A stretch of DNA of 64,000 bases from Clostridia bacterium (GTDB taxonomy: Bacteria; Bacillota; Clostridia; Christensenellales; CAG-1252): the NCBI GenBank assembly GCA_017394805.1, contig JAFPXC010000007.1, forward strand, positions 65,093 to 129,092. The letters run 5' to 3'. Below are positions 22,294 to 30,659 of the stretch, piece after piece (the first letter of the stretch is position 1; every line of letters begins with the position of its first letter). Position numbers and translations under genes: made by a program. The notes beneath the pieces were generated by a model. It had not been told where the DNA came from. It saw nothing but the letters and a program-made list of their open reading frames with translations, and searched no databases.

Positions 22294-23288
22294 TAGATCT
22301 TTCCTTCTTTGATGAGTTTCAATGCGATTTGCACGGCGTTGGCGGCGGCGCCCTTGCGGATATTGTCGCTCACGCAGTACAGAAGAAGCCCGTTTTCACA
22401 GGACAGGTCGCGGCGGATACGCCCGACGTACACGAGGTTGTTGCCGTTGGCCACGGTGGACACGGGGTAGATATTGTTTTGGGGATCGTCCAATACCACG
22501 ATACCTTCGGTCTCGGCCAAAGCCTTGCGGATCTCGTCCAACTCGAAGGGCTTGGCGAGTTCGGCCATGATGGCTACGGCGTGACCGTTGCTGACGGGTA
22601 CGCGCACGCAGGTCGCCGACACGGGCAGGTTGGGCAGTCCCAAAATCTTCCTGGTCTCGTTGACCATCTTCATTTCCTCTTTGGTGTAGCCGTTGTCGAG
22701 GAAGACGTCGATATGCGGTATGCAGGTCTCGGCGATATTGTAGGGATAGAATTGATTGGGCTCGCCTTTGCGGGTGCGCTCGAGGTCGGCTTTGCCTTTC
22801 ATACCGCTGCCCGAGCAGGCTTGGTAGGTGCTGTACACCACGCGTTTCAACCCCCACTTGTCCTGCAAAGGTTTCAAAGGCAGCACGCTTTGGATGGTGC
22901 TGCAGTTGGGGTTGGCGACGATGTTGTTGTGCGTGTCGAAGTCGTCGATATTGATCTCGGGCACGATGAGGGCGCATTCCTCGTTCATACGCCAGGCGCT
23001 GCTGTTGTCGATGACCACCGCGCCCGACTTGGCGGCTTCGGGCGCCCATTCGGTGCTGATGGTACCGCCCGCCGAGAAGAGGGCGATCTCGGTGCCTTCG
23101 AAGCACCCTTCGCGGAGTTCTTCCACCGTGTACTCTTTGCCCTCGTACACGATCACCTTGCCCGCCGACTTGGCGCTGGCGAACAGGCGCAGGTTGGCGA
23201 TGGGGAAGTTCTCCTCCGCCAAAACTTTGAGAAACGTGCTACCCACCAGACCGGTGGCGCCTACTACGGCTACGTTATATTGTTTCAT
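22293..23288 (-). CDS. asd: aspartate-semialdehyde dehydrogenase
   Basis: A 331-residue NADP-dependent enzyme converting aspartyl phosphate to aspartate semialdehyde. VAVVGATGLVGSTFLKVL at the N-terminus binds NADP, the active-site cysteine lies in VANPNCSTIQ near residue 130, and the active-site His region is VSATCVRVPVSNGHAVA near residue 235. Length is normal. GGAGGACAAAAT precedes the ATG. The stop and the lysC start share one base (TAATG), implying coupled translation. Confidence 0.92.
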   Translation of the reverse strand: MKQYNVAVVGATGLVGSTFLKVLAEENFPIANLRLFASAKSAGKVIVYEGKEYTVEELREGCFEGTEIALFSAGGTISTEWAPEAAKSGAVVIDNSSAWRMNEECALIVPEINIDDFDTHNNIVANPNCSTIQSVLPLKPLQDKWGLKRVVYSTYQACSGSGMKGKADLERTRKGEPNQFYPYNIAETCIPHIDVFLDNGYTKEEMKMVNETRKILGLPNLPVSATCVRVPVSNGHAVAIMAELAKPFELDEIRKALAETEGIVVLDDPQNNIYPVSTVANGNNLVYVGRIRRDLSCENGLLLYCVSDNIRKGAAANAVQIALKLIKEGKI

Positions 23289-23327
23289 ATTTTGTCCTCC
23301 TTGGGAAAATCCTTGTTGTTGTTTCGT

Positions 23328-24398
23328 TTAGAAAATGCGTGCGTAGAACGTATAATCGCCGTCTTGGGGCAAGCCGTGCGTGACGCGCGCCACGCCGTCC
23401 TTGACGACGTAATAGTCGCTGTCGCGGTCGAAGTTGCTCACGGTGGGATAGACGGCGGCTTTGGGTTGGAAGGCCGCGTTGCCTTGTACGATATCCATTA
23501 GATCCGCGATCATCGCGCTCGCGGTGGGGTAGCGCCCCGCGCCCTTGCCGTAGAGGGACAGCGTGCCGTTGTCGCGGCAGTCGTACACCACCATATTATA
23601 TTCGTCCGAAGCGGCGGCCAAAAGATGGGTCTTGTCCAAGAGCACGGGCTCGACCGACACTTTCAGACAGCCGTCCGCGAGGGTGGATTGCGCCACCATT
23701 TTCAGCACTTTGCCGCGGGCTTCCACGTCCCGCAATATGCTTTCGTCCACCTTGGCGATGCCAAAATGCTTCACTTGGTCGTAGCTGAGTCTGGTGCCGT
23801 AGGCAATGTTGGACAATATGCTTATCTTGCGCAGTACGTCCAATCCCTCGATGTCCGCGGTGGGGTCCGCCTCGGCGAAGCCGAGTTTTTGCGCGGTGGC
23901 GAGCGCCTCGGCGAAAGATTGCCCTTCGCTCATCCTGGTGAGAATGAAGTTGGTGGTGCCGTTCAATATGCCGTACACGTTTTTGATCTCGTCGAATTGT
24001 ACTTGGTGCATCAGGGTGCGTATGCAGGGGATGCCGCCGCCCACCGAGGCTTCGCAGAGGAAATACACGCCGTTTTGCTCGGCGAGCGTGAAAAACTCCT
24101 CGAAATGCTTGCTGACCACCTCTTTGTTGGAGGTGATGACGCTTTTGCCCGATCGGAGAGCTTTGACGATGCACTCGTGCGCGAATTGGTCGCCGCCCAT
24201 GGCCTCGAACACCACGTCCACGTCCGCGGCGAGGCATATATCGTCCGCGTTGCCCGTGTAGAGGTCGCCCAATACTTCCTTTTTGTGCGGCAAATCGAAG
24301 ACCTTTACGGCCTCCACGCCGTACGCGGCGGGCAATTTTTGCACCAAGGCCAAAATGCCGCTACCGATGGTTCCATAACCCAAAATACCTACTTTCAT
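23328..24398 (-). CDS. hom: homoserine dehydrogenase without ACT domain
   Basis: A 356-residue oxidoreductase reducing aspartate semialdehyde to homoserine. The nucleotide-binding start is VGILGYGTIGSGILAL; VITSNKEVVSKH and the substrate region GILNGTTNFILTRM followed by FAEADPTADIEGLDVLRK are diagnostic. The C-terminal ACT domain of the 430-residue Bacillus enzyme is missing, so this enzyme is probably not feedback-inhibited through such a domain, leaving the aspartate kinase as the control point. The gene follows the fused synthase/kinase gene after nine bases. Confidence 0.92.
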   Translation of the reverse strand: MKVGILGYGTIGSGILALVQKLPAAYGVEAVKVFDLPHKKEVLGDLYTGNADDICLAADVDVVFEAMGGDQFAHECIVKALRSGKSVITSNKEVVSKHFEEFFTLAEQNGVYFLCEASVGGGIPCIRTLMHQVQFDEIKNVYGILNGTTNFILTRMSEGQSFAEALATAQKLGFAEADPTADIEGLDVLRKISILSNIAYGTRLSYDQVKHFGIAKVDESILRDVEARGKVLKMVAQSTLADGCLKVSVEPVLLDKTHLLAAASDEYNMVVYDCRDNGTLSLYGKGAGRYPTASAMIADLMDIVQGNAAFQPKAAVYPTVSNFDRDSDYYVVKDGVARVTHGLPQDGDYTFYARIF

Positions 24399-24407
24399 CG
24401 TTTTCTC

Positions 24408-26675
24408 CTATATGTTGATTGCCCCGTCCGCAATGGTCAAGGGCATGATTTTCCAATCTACGTCCACGTCTTTTTCGGTCACGTAGCGGCGACCTACCGC
24501 CAAAAGCGTCGGCCCCGCGCCCGACAACGCCACCGCAAAACCCACGTCTTCCAACGTCAGTTTGACGGCGTACGCGCCCTCGATGAGGGGCAGACGATAG
24601 GGTTGATGCCAGCGGTCGTTGAAGACGGCTTTGATGAGGTCTATGTCCCCCGTGCGCAAAGCCTCGGGCAACAGCATACAACGCGCCGCGTTGTGTATGG
24701 CGTCCGCTCTCGAAAAGGCGGCGGGCACCACTTTTCTCGATTCTTTGGTGGCGAAAGAGAAGGGCGGGACGAGCGCGGTAAAGAATAGGTCGTTCGATAC
24801 GGGCAAGCCGTAACTGAACACTTCGCCGTCCACGGTCATATTGACCACCAAGCCGCCGAGATACGCGGGCACCACGTTGTCGGGGTGACCTTCCATCTCG
24901 GTCATAATGTCGGTGAGAAGACGCCGGGACGCGTCCGCTTTGCCCAAAAGGGCGGCGGCCATCACGCCCGCGACGATGCAGGCCGCGCTGCTGCCCAAGC
25001 CCGACGAATAGGGGATATCGGCCTCCAAAAGGCGGATTTTGACGGGCGTGTGCCGCAGGCCCAATCTCGTCTGCGCATAGCGATAGGCGCGCAATACGAG
25101 GTTGTCCTCACCGCTGTCTTGGGGCGCGAACCCCGCGAGGACGTCCGCGTCGCTATGGGCGAAGACGAACGTATTGTAAAGTGACAACGCCACGCCCGCT
25201 ATGTCAAAGGCGGGGCCGAGGTTGGCGCTGGACGCGGGCACCTTGACGGTGACGTGCGGCATCACGAGATCCTTTACCTCGTCTTTGGTGGTGACGTGGC
25301 GAGGCACGTCGCTTGCAAACAATTTGGCGATGCCTTGCGGTATGGCGGTCTTGGTGTACGCGGCCACGTCTTTTGCCACCTGCATCTCGTCCTCGGCAAT
25401 GGGAAGCCCCAAGGCCTCCGCGATGGTGGAGGGGAATTTGTAGGGGTTTGCCGTAGACACGATGAGGGTGTGACGGCCCCCGTCGCGGTAGCACCGACAG
25501 GCCACCGCCGTATGCGGATCCACCAAGTAGTTCAGCTCGTCGAAGACCTCGCGGATAGAGGCGAGCGTGGTGGCGTTGTCGCAATAGGCGTAGTCGAAAT
25601 CTTTGAGGTTGGCCATCACTTCGGGGGATACGGTATAGGCTTTTTGGGTACGCAAGGCTTCCATATAGGCGGCCACTTGCTTGCCGTCGCCGTCGGCGGC
25701 GTACCATAGCAACCGTTCGAGGTTGGACGATACCAATATATCCATCGCGGGCGAATAGGTCTTGTGGAAAGGTCTGTCGGCGTCGTAGGTCCCCGTGCGG
25801 AAAAAGTCGTACAGCACGTTGTTGGTATTGCTGGCCGAGGTCAAACGACCGATGGGCGTGCCTACCCGTTTGGCGAGGTAGGCCGCGAAAATGTCGCCGA
25901 AGTTGCCCGTGGGTACCACCACGTCCAGACTGTCGCCCATCGCGAGTTTGCCCTCTTGGACGAGCGCGAGGTAGGCGTAGACGTAGTAGACCACTTGGGG
26001 CACCAGGCGGCCTATGTTGATGGAGTTGGCCGAGGACAACTTGACCGCTTCTTCCCCCTCGGGATAGGCGGCGAACAACTGCTTGACGTAGGTCTGGCAG
26101 TCGTCGAAATTGCCTTCCAACGCGTAGGCGTGCGTATGGTCGTCCGTAAAGGAGAGCATTTGCTTCTCCTGCATTTGCGACACGCCGCCCAAGGGATACA
26201 GGACGAGGGTGTCGAACCCCTCCGCGCCTTTGAAGCCCGACAGGGCCGCGCCGCCCGTATCGCCCGAGGTGGCCACCAGCACCAAGGTACGGTGGGTCAG
26301 CCCCAATTTGCGTTTGGCGACGGCCACGAGGTGGGGCAGGACGGTCAACGCCATATCCTTAAAGGCCAAGGTCGGCCCCCACCACAATTCCAAAAAGGTG
26401 CGGTTGCCGAAGGTGGACAGCGCCACTTCGCCCGAGGGAAAGTTCTCGGGGTTGTAGGCTTTGTCGACCACTTCGTCTATCTCTTCCGCGGTGAAATCGT
26501 CAAAGAAAAGCGCGAAGACTTTGCGGGCCACGTCGCGGTAGCTTGCGCCCGCGAGGGCCGTCAGATCCAATTCGTTCAGGCGTTCCGGCACGAAAAGACC
26601 GCCGTCACGGGCGATGCCCTCGACGATGGCGGTGCTGGCCGATACTCGTTCGTTTCCGCGTGTGCTGACGTACAT
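24408..26675 (-). CDS. thrCB: threonine synthase-homoserine kinase fusion protein
   Basis: A 755-residue fusion of the last two enzymes of threonine synthesis. Residues 1 to about 465 are threonine synthase: GGLFVPERL, the pyridoxal-phosphate lysine Lys106 in GPTLAFKDMAL, and ATSGDTGGAAL. From Met472 to the end is a complete homoserine kinase of the GHMP family: VKVPASSANLGPAFD at its start, the phosphate loop PYSSGLGSSAA near 555-565 and the C-terminal LSGAGPTLLAV. The start is the ATG at 26675, preceded by GAAGGTG. At the junction AAAGGA stands seven bases before the ATG of Met472 (25262), a leftover or working internal ribosome site. It is the first gene of an operon with hom, asd and lysC. 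The order of domains (last enzyme first) is the reverse of the reaction order. Confidence 0.9.
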   Translation of the reverse strand: MYVSTRGNERVSASTAIVEGIARDGGLFVPERLNELDLTALAGASYRDVARKVFALFFDDFTAEEIDEVVDKAYNPENFPSGEVALSTFGNRTFLELWWGPTLAFKDMALTVLPHLVAVAKRKLGLTHRTLVLVATSGDTGGAALSGFKGAEGFDTLVLYPLGGVSQMQEKQMLSFTDDHTHAYALEGNFDDCQTYVKQLFAAYPEGEEAVKLSSANSINIGRLVPQVVYYVYAYLALVQEGKLAMGDSLDVVVPTGNFGDIFAAYLAKRVGTPIGRLTSASNTNNVLYDFFRTGTYDADRPFHKTYSPAMDILVSSNLERLLWYAADGDGKQVAAYMEALRTQKAYTVSPEVMANLKDFDYAYCDNATTLASIREVFDELNYLVDPHTAVACRCYRDGGRHTLIVSTANPYKFPSTIAEALGLPIAEDEMQVAKDVAAYTKTAIPQGIAKLFASDVPRHVTTKDEVKDLVMPHVTVKVPASSANLGPAFDIAGVALSLYNTFVFAHSDADVLAGFAPQDSGEDNLVLRAYRYAQTRLGLRHTPVKIRLLEADIPYSSGLGSSAACIVAGVMAAALLGKADASRRLLTDIMTEMEGHPDNVVPAYLGGLVVNMTVDGEVFSYGLPVSNDLFFTALVPPFSFATKESRKVVPAAFSRADAIHNAARCMLLPEALRTGDIDLIKAVFNDRWHQPYRLPLIEGAYAVKLTLEDVGFAVALSGAGPTLLAVGRRYVTEKDVDVDWKIMPLTIADGAINI

Positions 26676-26687
26676 AAATTCACCTTC

Positions 26688-26746
26688 GGAGCGCAAGATC
26701 GCCGCTCCTACGGGGTGTCGATTTTGTTTATTAAACAAAACCCCGT
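26688..26746 (-). promoter_or_regulatory. two leader hairpins upstream of the threonine operon
   Basis: On the minus strand the leader first forms ACGGGGT...ACCCCGT (26710-26746) enclosing the palindrome TTTTGTTTAATAAACAAAA, then GGAGCG-GCGATCTTG-CGCTCC (26688-26708), which ends 12 bases before the start codon. The second stem could shield the ribosome-site region. No T-box, leader peptide rich in Thr codons or known riboswitch pattern is seen. Confidence 0.55.
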
Positions 26747-26752
26747 ATAACC

Positions 26753-26782
26753 ATCATACAATATTTGTACCCCAAAAACCAA
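26753..26782 (-). promoter_or_regulatory. promoter of the threonine operon
   Basis: On the minus strand TTGGTT (26777-26782), 18 bases, TATGAT (26753-26758). The transcript would start just before the leader hairpins. Confidence 0.5.
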
Positions 26783-26850
26783 ACGAAGAAAGGTGTATTT
26801 GCAAAAAATAAGCGCAAATATGGCTATTTTTTTGCGATTATTTACAAAAG

Positions 26851-26883
26851 AACGCCCGAAGACAAAGAACTTCCTCGGGCGTT
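26851..26883 (-). terminator. intrinsic terminator of the beta-CASP nuclease gene
   Basis: AACGCCCGA (26851-26859) pairs with TCGGGCGTT (26875-26883). On the minus strand the stem is followed by CTTTTGTAAAT. It stands 18 bases after the stop codon. Confidence 0.7.
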
Positions 26884-26900
26884 GCGTCGTTAAAGCGCGT

Positions 26901-28508
26901 TTATTCGTCGTTTTTTCGTTCGTATTTGTCGCACAAGGCGTTGATTTGGTTGGTGAAACGCGCCAATTCTTTGTTGGCGCCCCCTCTGTTTTGCTCGATG
27001 ACGTTCATGAGGCGTTTGCCCGCCAGGCGCAAGGCCTCGAATACGGCCACGGCGCGGCGGTGCGCCTTCACTTTCTTGGGCACTTCCTTGACGGGGGCTT
27101 TGTACAGACAACTGCCGTCCGCGAGGTCGAATTCGTCCCCGCTGTAGGGGGCTACGGCTTCCACGCCGAGGCGCACTTTGACTGTCTCGGCGAAGACGTC
27201 CGTCACCGCGCTTTCCCCGTGGTTGACGAACACTTTTTGGGCCTCGGTGGTCTTGAGCCAATCCAAAAGCATATCTCTGTCCGCGTGGCAACTCGTGCCT
27301 TTCATCGCCATAATATGCGCCTTGACGGCTATCTCCTCGCCGAATATCTCCACGTAGGCGGCGCCGTCCAGCAGTTTGCGCCCCAACGTGCCTTCGGTTT
27401 GGTAGCCCACGAACAGCACGGTGCATTCCTCCCGCCACAAGTTGTGTTTGAGGTGGTGACGGATTCTGCCCGCGTCGCACATACCCGCCGCCGATATGAT
27501 GACTTTGGGCGTTGGATTCGTGTTGATGGCGCGCGACTCCTGCTCGGTGACCGACAGGTGCAGGTTGCCGAAGCCGATGGGGTTGACGCCCTCGGCCATC
27601 AAAGCGAGGGCTTCCTCGTTGAGATAGCCTTCGAGGTCTTGGCTGTATATATGCGTGGCGTCCACGGCCAACGGACTGTCCAAATAGACCGGAAAGTCGG
27701 GGTACGAGGGTACCTTTTTGCGTTCCTTGATGATGCGCAAGAGGTACAGTAGTTCCTGCGTTCTGCCCACCGCGAAAGAGGGTATTACCACGTTGCCGCC
27801 TCGTTTGAGCGTCTCTTCTATGACGGTGGACAACTGCTCCACGAAGTCCTCTCGTTCTCCGTGCAGGCGGTCGCCGTAGGTAGATTCCACCACGGCGTAG
27901 TCGCACGTGGGCGGAGTGGCGGTGGCGCGTATGAGCGGGCGGGGCGGGTTGCCCAAATCGCCCGAGAAGAGAATGCGGCGGTTTTGGCCGTCTTCGGTGA
28001 TATCGAACAAAGCGGACGCCGAGCCCAAGAGGTGCCCCGCGTCGTAAAAGGTGACGGTCAGCCCGTCCGCAATGCGCACGGTGTCCCCGTAGGCGTAGCC
28101 GTCGAACATATCCATCGCGCGTTCCACGTCCTCGGCGGTGTAGAGGGGCTTATATTCCTCTTCGTCCGCGCGTTTGGCGCGGCGATTGCGCCACTTGGCC
28201 TCGAACTCCTGCACGTGGGCGGAGTCGCGCAACATTATCGCGCACAGGCGCTTGGTCGCTTCGGTGGTGAGAATGGGCGCGTCGTAGCCGTTGGCGACGA
28301 GGAAAGGAATCTTGCCCGAGTGGTCGATATGCGCGTGCGTCAGCACCATCGCGTCTATTTGGGTGGTCGCCACGGGCAACTCGCACGTCTCGAACATTTT
28401 GGGCCCTTGCTCCAATCCGCAATCTATCAAAACGCGTTTGCCGCACGCTTCCAAAAGGGTGCAGGACCCCGTCACGTTGTGCGCCGCGCCGATAAAGGTA
28501 ATTTTCAT
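26901..28508 (-). CDS. MBL-fold beta-CASP ribonuclease (CPSF/YSH1 type)
   Basis: A 535-residue metal-dependent RNase-like protein. The metallo-beta-lactamase part starts with ITFIGAAHNVTGSC and holds the zinc motif LTHAHIDHSGKIP near residue 57 (HxHxDH), further FSGDLGN near 180 and VESTYGDR near 205. The beta-CASP insert is followed by the RNA-metabolising motifs ISAAGMCDAGRI, GYQTEGTLGR and MKGTSCHADRD (last histidine ligand). Proteins of this kind degrade or process RNA. The C-terminal 60 residues are a basic helical tail not seen in minimal members. GGAGGAGACGAGTTT supports the ATG at 28508. Confidence 0.88.
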   Translation of the reverse strand: MKITFIGAAHNVTGSCTLLEACGKRVLIDCGLEQGPKMFETCELPVATTQIDAMVLTHAHIDHSGKIPFLVANGYDAPILTTEATKRLCAIMLRDSAHVQEFEAKWRNRRAKRADEEEYKPLYTAEDVERAMDMFDGYAYGDTVRIADGLTVTFYDAGHLLGSASALFDITEDGQNRRILFSGDLGNPPRPLIRATATPPTCDYAVVESTYGDRLHGEREDFVEQLSTVIEETLKRGGNVVIPSFAVGRTQELLYLLRIIKERKKVPSYPDFPVYLDSPLAVDATHIYSQDLEGYLNEEALALMAEGVNPIGFGNLHLSVTEQESRAINTNPTPKVIISAAGMCDAGRIRHHLKHNLWREECTVLFVGYQTEGTLGRKLLDGAAYVEIFGEEIAVKAHIMAMKGTSCHADRDMLLDWLKTTEAQKVFVNHGESAVTDVFAETVKVRLGVEAVAPYSGDEFDLADGSCLYKAPVKEVPKKVKAHRRAVAVFEALRLAGKRLMNVIEQNRGGANKELARFTNQINALCDKYERKNDE

Positions 28509-28563
28509 AAACTCGTCTCCTCCGGTCGCAATCGTAGGAAAAGTCAAGGACTTTTCTCCTTAC

Positions 28564-28592
28564 AGTATATACCAAAAACGCTCAAAATGCAA
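28564..28592 (-). promoter_or_regulatory. promoter of the beta-CASP nuclease gene
   Basis: On the minus strand TTGCAT (28587-28592), 17 bases, TATACT (28564-28569), about 55 bases before the start codon. Confidence 0.6.
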
Positions 28593-28654
28593 TAGTCAAC
28601 TTTCACGGACGGCGCGCGGGGCATAAAGGCGAGGGCACCCGCATATCTTTTGGT

Positions 28655-28909
28655 ATGGAAAACCAAGCGCATACCCTGACTATCGCCACCAAAATCACCG
28701 TTACGGGCGTGGAAAACGTCCTCACCATGACCGACAAGTTGGTCGAAGTAGCCCTGGCGGACAACGTGTTGAGCCTCTCGGGCGTGGGCTTTACGCCTTT
28801 GCACCTATCGGTAGAGGAGGGCAAGTTGGTGCTGGCGGGGAGCGTTTCGTCCCTGCGGTACGCCAAACAGGCGGGCAAAGAGTCCTTTTTCAAGAGGTTG
28901 ATGAAATGA
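28655..28909 (+). CDS. yabP: sporulation protein YabP
   Basis: An 84-residue protein of the YabP/YqfC family. The order ITVTGVENVLTMTDKLVEVAL, then NVLSLSGVGFTPLHLSVEEGKLVLAGSV and a final basic helix is typical. In Bacillus YabP is a mother-cell protein needed for spore cortex formation. The gene overlaps yabQ by four bases (ATGA). Its ribosome site is poor (GAGGG about 15 bases upstream). I found no convincing SigE promoter; a partial match (GTATATA, 14, AATGCAAT around 28565-28593) exists but is weak. Confidence 0.85.
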   Translation: MENQAHTLTIATKITVTGVENVLTMTDKLVEVALADNVLSLSGVGFTPLHLSVEEGKLVLAGSVSSLRYAKQAGKESFFKRLMK

Positions 28910-29277
28910 ATACGGTCGATATGCAGCCTTTGGTCTTTTTGGCGTGTTTGGGCGCGGGCGTATTCTCCGCGCTGTTCTACGGTTTTTTGTACGTCGTACG
29001 CGTTCTCGCCAAAGGGCGCAAGGCCGTGGAACTCCTTGCGGACGCCGTATTCGTGTCCGTCGCGGCCACTTCCTATTTTCTCGTTTTGTTCTATACGGGA
29101 TTCGGCGAAATGCGTTTTTACACGGTGGCGGCTTTCTTGGGCGGATTCTTCGCGTTGTACGCGCTGTTGTATCCCCTCAAAGACAAGGTCAAGGCGCATC
29201 TTACGCAAGGTAAATCCATCAAGCCTCACCTCGACCGCCTGTTCAAAAAAGGCCGAAAAGACGAGGCGAAGCAATAG
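28906..29277 (+). CDS. yabQ: spore cortex biosynthesis protein YabQ
   Basis: A 123-residue membrane protein with four hydrophobic stretches. The order LVFLACLGAGVFSALFYGFLYVVR, then ELLADAVFVSVAATSYFLVLF and MRFYTVAAFLGGFFALY, with a basic C-terminus (KPHLDRLFKKGRK), fits YabQ, a mother-cell membrane protein required for cortex formation. It is translationally coupled to yabP. The usual neighbour divIC is not in the window. Confidence 0.85.
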   Translation: MNTVDMQPLVFLACLGAGVFSALFYGFLYVVRVLAKGRKAVELLADAVFVSVAATSYFLVLFYTGFGEMRFYTVAAFLGGFFALYALLYPLKDKVKAHLTQGKSIKPHLDRLFKKGRKDEAKQ

Positions 29278-29289
29278 CGTTTTGCGTCG

Positions 29290-29307
29290 GCGTGCCGTTT
29301 GGCACGC
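29290..29307. terminator. short hairpin between convergent yabQ and VWA genes
   Basis: GCGTGCC-GTTT-GGCACGC (29290-29307) lies where yabQ and the minus-strand VWA gene converge and touches the latter's stop codon. The following TATTTCGTTT is a poor T-run, so termination is uncertain. Confidence 0.45.
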
Positions 29308-30659
29308 TATTTCGTTTCGGGCAGATACCGCGCCACGATACCCCAAGGCGGGGTGACCAAGCGGTTGTTGACGAGCCAAAATACGGGGGTGTCCAACGCC
29401 ATGCTTTCGGGCGGGAAGACGGCGTAGCCGTCCGTGAAGATGATGATGCCCGTGATCTCTTCTTTTTCGTAGAGGTGCTTGCGGAAATAGTCGAACACCG
29501 CGTGGAAGTTGGTGCCGCCGCCCCCTCTGGGAACGATCTTGCGCACGTCTTCGAAGGTCTCGAAGTCCACGGGCTCGGTGACCTTGGCGTCGAAAAAGGA
29601 CAATTTGCCCGATAGAGCGCCCCCGAATTGGTCTATACCGCCCTTTATCTCGCTGAACGCCCGCGCCATATCTGCGTTGGAGATGGAGCCCGAGGTGTCC
29701 ATCACGAGCCACAGGTTTTTCACCGTATCGGTCGGCTCGTTGAAGTCGGGCAAAAACACGTCCGCAAAGCGCCTGTCGGGGGGCATGAAGGAGTAGTCGG
29801 TCACGTCGGTCTGTATGAAGTTTTGGAGTAAGAGCCGCCAATCGATGGTCGGCCTCGTCAATTCGTCGTAGTAGCGTTTGGCCAATTCCGCGCCCTTGCC
29901 CGCGTGTACGCCCTGTTCCATCGTGGTTTTGGCCGCGTCCATAATGCGCCCTTGCCATTCGGCTTTGGCGGCGGCAGATACTTCGCTCCACCGCGAGTGG
30001 TCGTCCAGCCGCCCCTCGTCGTAGGCGGACGTGTCGTAGTCCTCGTGCCAATCGCCCGTGCCGTCTTTTGCGTTCGCTTCGTTTTCGCCGCGGGTGCCGC
30101 CGCTACGACTGTCGCCGTTCGCATCGTCCGCGTCGGTTTGCTCGTTGCCGCCTTCGCCCTCGTCGTCGCCCATCGGCCCTCCCGCCGTATCGCTTTTTTT
30201 GCGTTTTTTGCCGCTCTTGTGCGGTTTGAGCGTATCGAGGAGCATTTTGTACACGTCCTCGGCGGTGTAGAGGTAGCCCTCTTTTCCGTTGGGCTCGAGG
30301 TGGATGAGTTCGGTGCCCTTCACCGTAACGTCCAGCCCCAATGTATGCAGAATTGTGCTGTTGACCACGATATCCGCGGCGATGTTGTAGAGTAGTTGAT
30401 TGTACCCCCGCCCGCGGAAACAATGCCCCAACACCACGTGCATCAGCTCGTGCAGCATCACCACTTCCAATTCGTCCCGCGGCATATCCTCGCAGAACGC
30501 TTGGCCGAAATACACCCGTTCGCCGTCCGTGCAAGCGGTGGGGCATTGGGTATCGACGGCAAAAATAAGGCTGTGCATCAGCAAGCCGAAAAAGGTGCTG
30601 CGTTCCAACACGTCTATTTTGCAGGCGATGATATTTTCGACTAATTTGCGTTGGTCCAT
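29307..30659 (-). CDS. VWA-like protein with putative metallopeptidase domain (DUF2201)
   Basis: A 450-residue soluble protein with two domains. The N-terminal domain has HELMHVVLGH at residues 70-79, a zinc-metallopeptidase HExxH pattern, within the DUF2201 family. A Lys/Ser/Gly/Asp-rich linker (about 155-210) separates it from the C-terminal von Willebrand A-like domain, with the metal-ion-dependent adhesion site DTSGSIS near residue 322, the distal threonine in GGGGTNFHAVFDYF, and FTDGYA. Proteins of this kind work with a MoxR AAA+ ATPase, encoded immediately upstream here (TAA then ATG with no gap). The target of the pair is unknown; the third gene of the operon is a large helicase. Confidence 0.85.
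   Translation of the reverse strand: MDQRKLVENIIACKIDVLERSTFFGLLMHSLIFAVDTQCPTACTDGERVYFGQAFCEDMPRDELEVVMLHELMHVVLGHCFRGRGYNQLLYNIAADIVVNSTILHTLGLDVTVKGTELIHLEPNGKEGYLYTAEDVYKMLLDTLKPHKSGKKRKKSDTAGGPMGDDEGEGGNEQTDADDANGDSRSGGTRGENEANAKDGTGDWHEDYDTSAYDEGRLDDHSRWSEVSAAAKAEWQGRIMDAAKTTMEQGVHAGKGAELAKRYYDELTRPTIDWRLLLQNFIQTDVTDYSFMPPDRRFADVFLPDFNEPTDTVKNLWLVMDTSGSISNADMARAFSEIKGGIDQFGGALSGKLSFFDAKVTEPVDFETFEDVRKIVPRGGGGTNFHAVFDYFRKHLYEKEEITGIIIFTDGYAVFPPESMALDTPVFWLVNNRLVTPPWGIVARYLPETK

Noticed and set aside
26676-26790. T-box or threonine attenuator upstream of the threonine operon
   Set aside because: There is no T-box core sequence, no specifier loop and no short peptide frame rich in threonine codons.
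28565-28593. SigE promoter for yabPQ (GTATATA, 14, AATGCAAT)
   Set aside because: The -35 and -10 words each miss two key bases, and the same stretch is better explained as the divergent promoter of the nuclease gene.
28640-28655. GCATATC in front of yabP as a second SigE -35 box
   Set aside because: No -10 word lies 13-15 bases downstream, and the coding region starts there.
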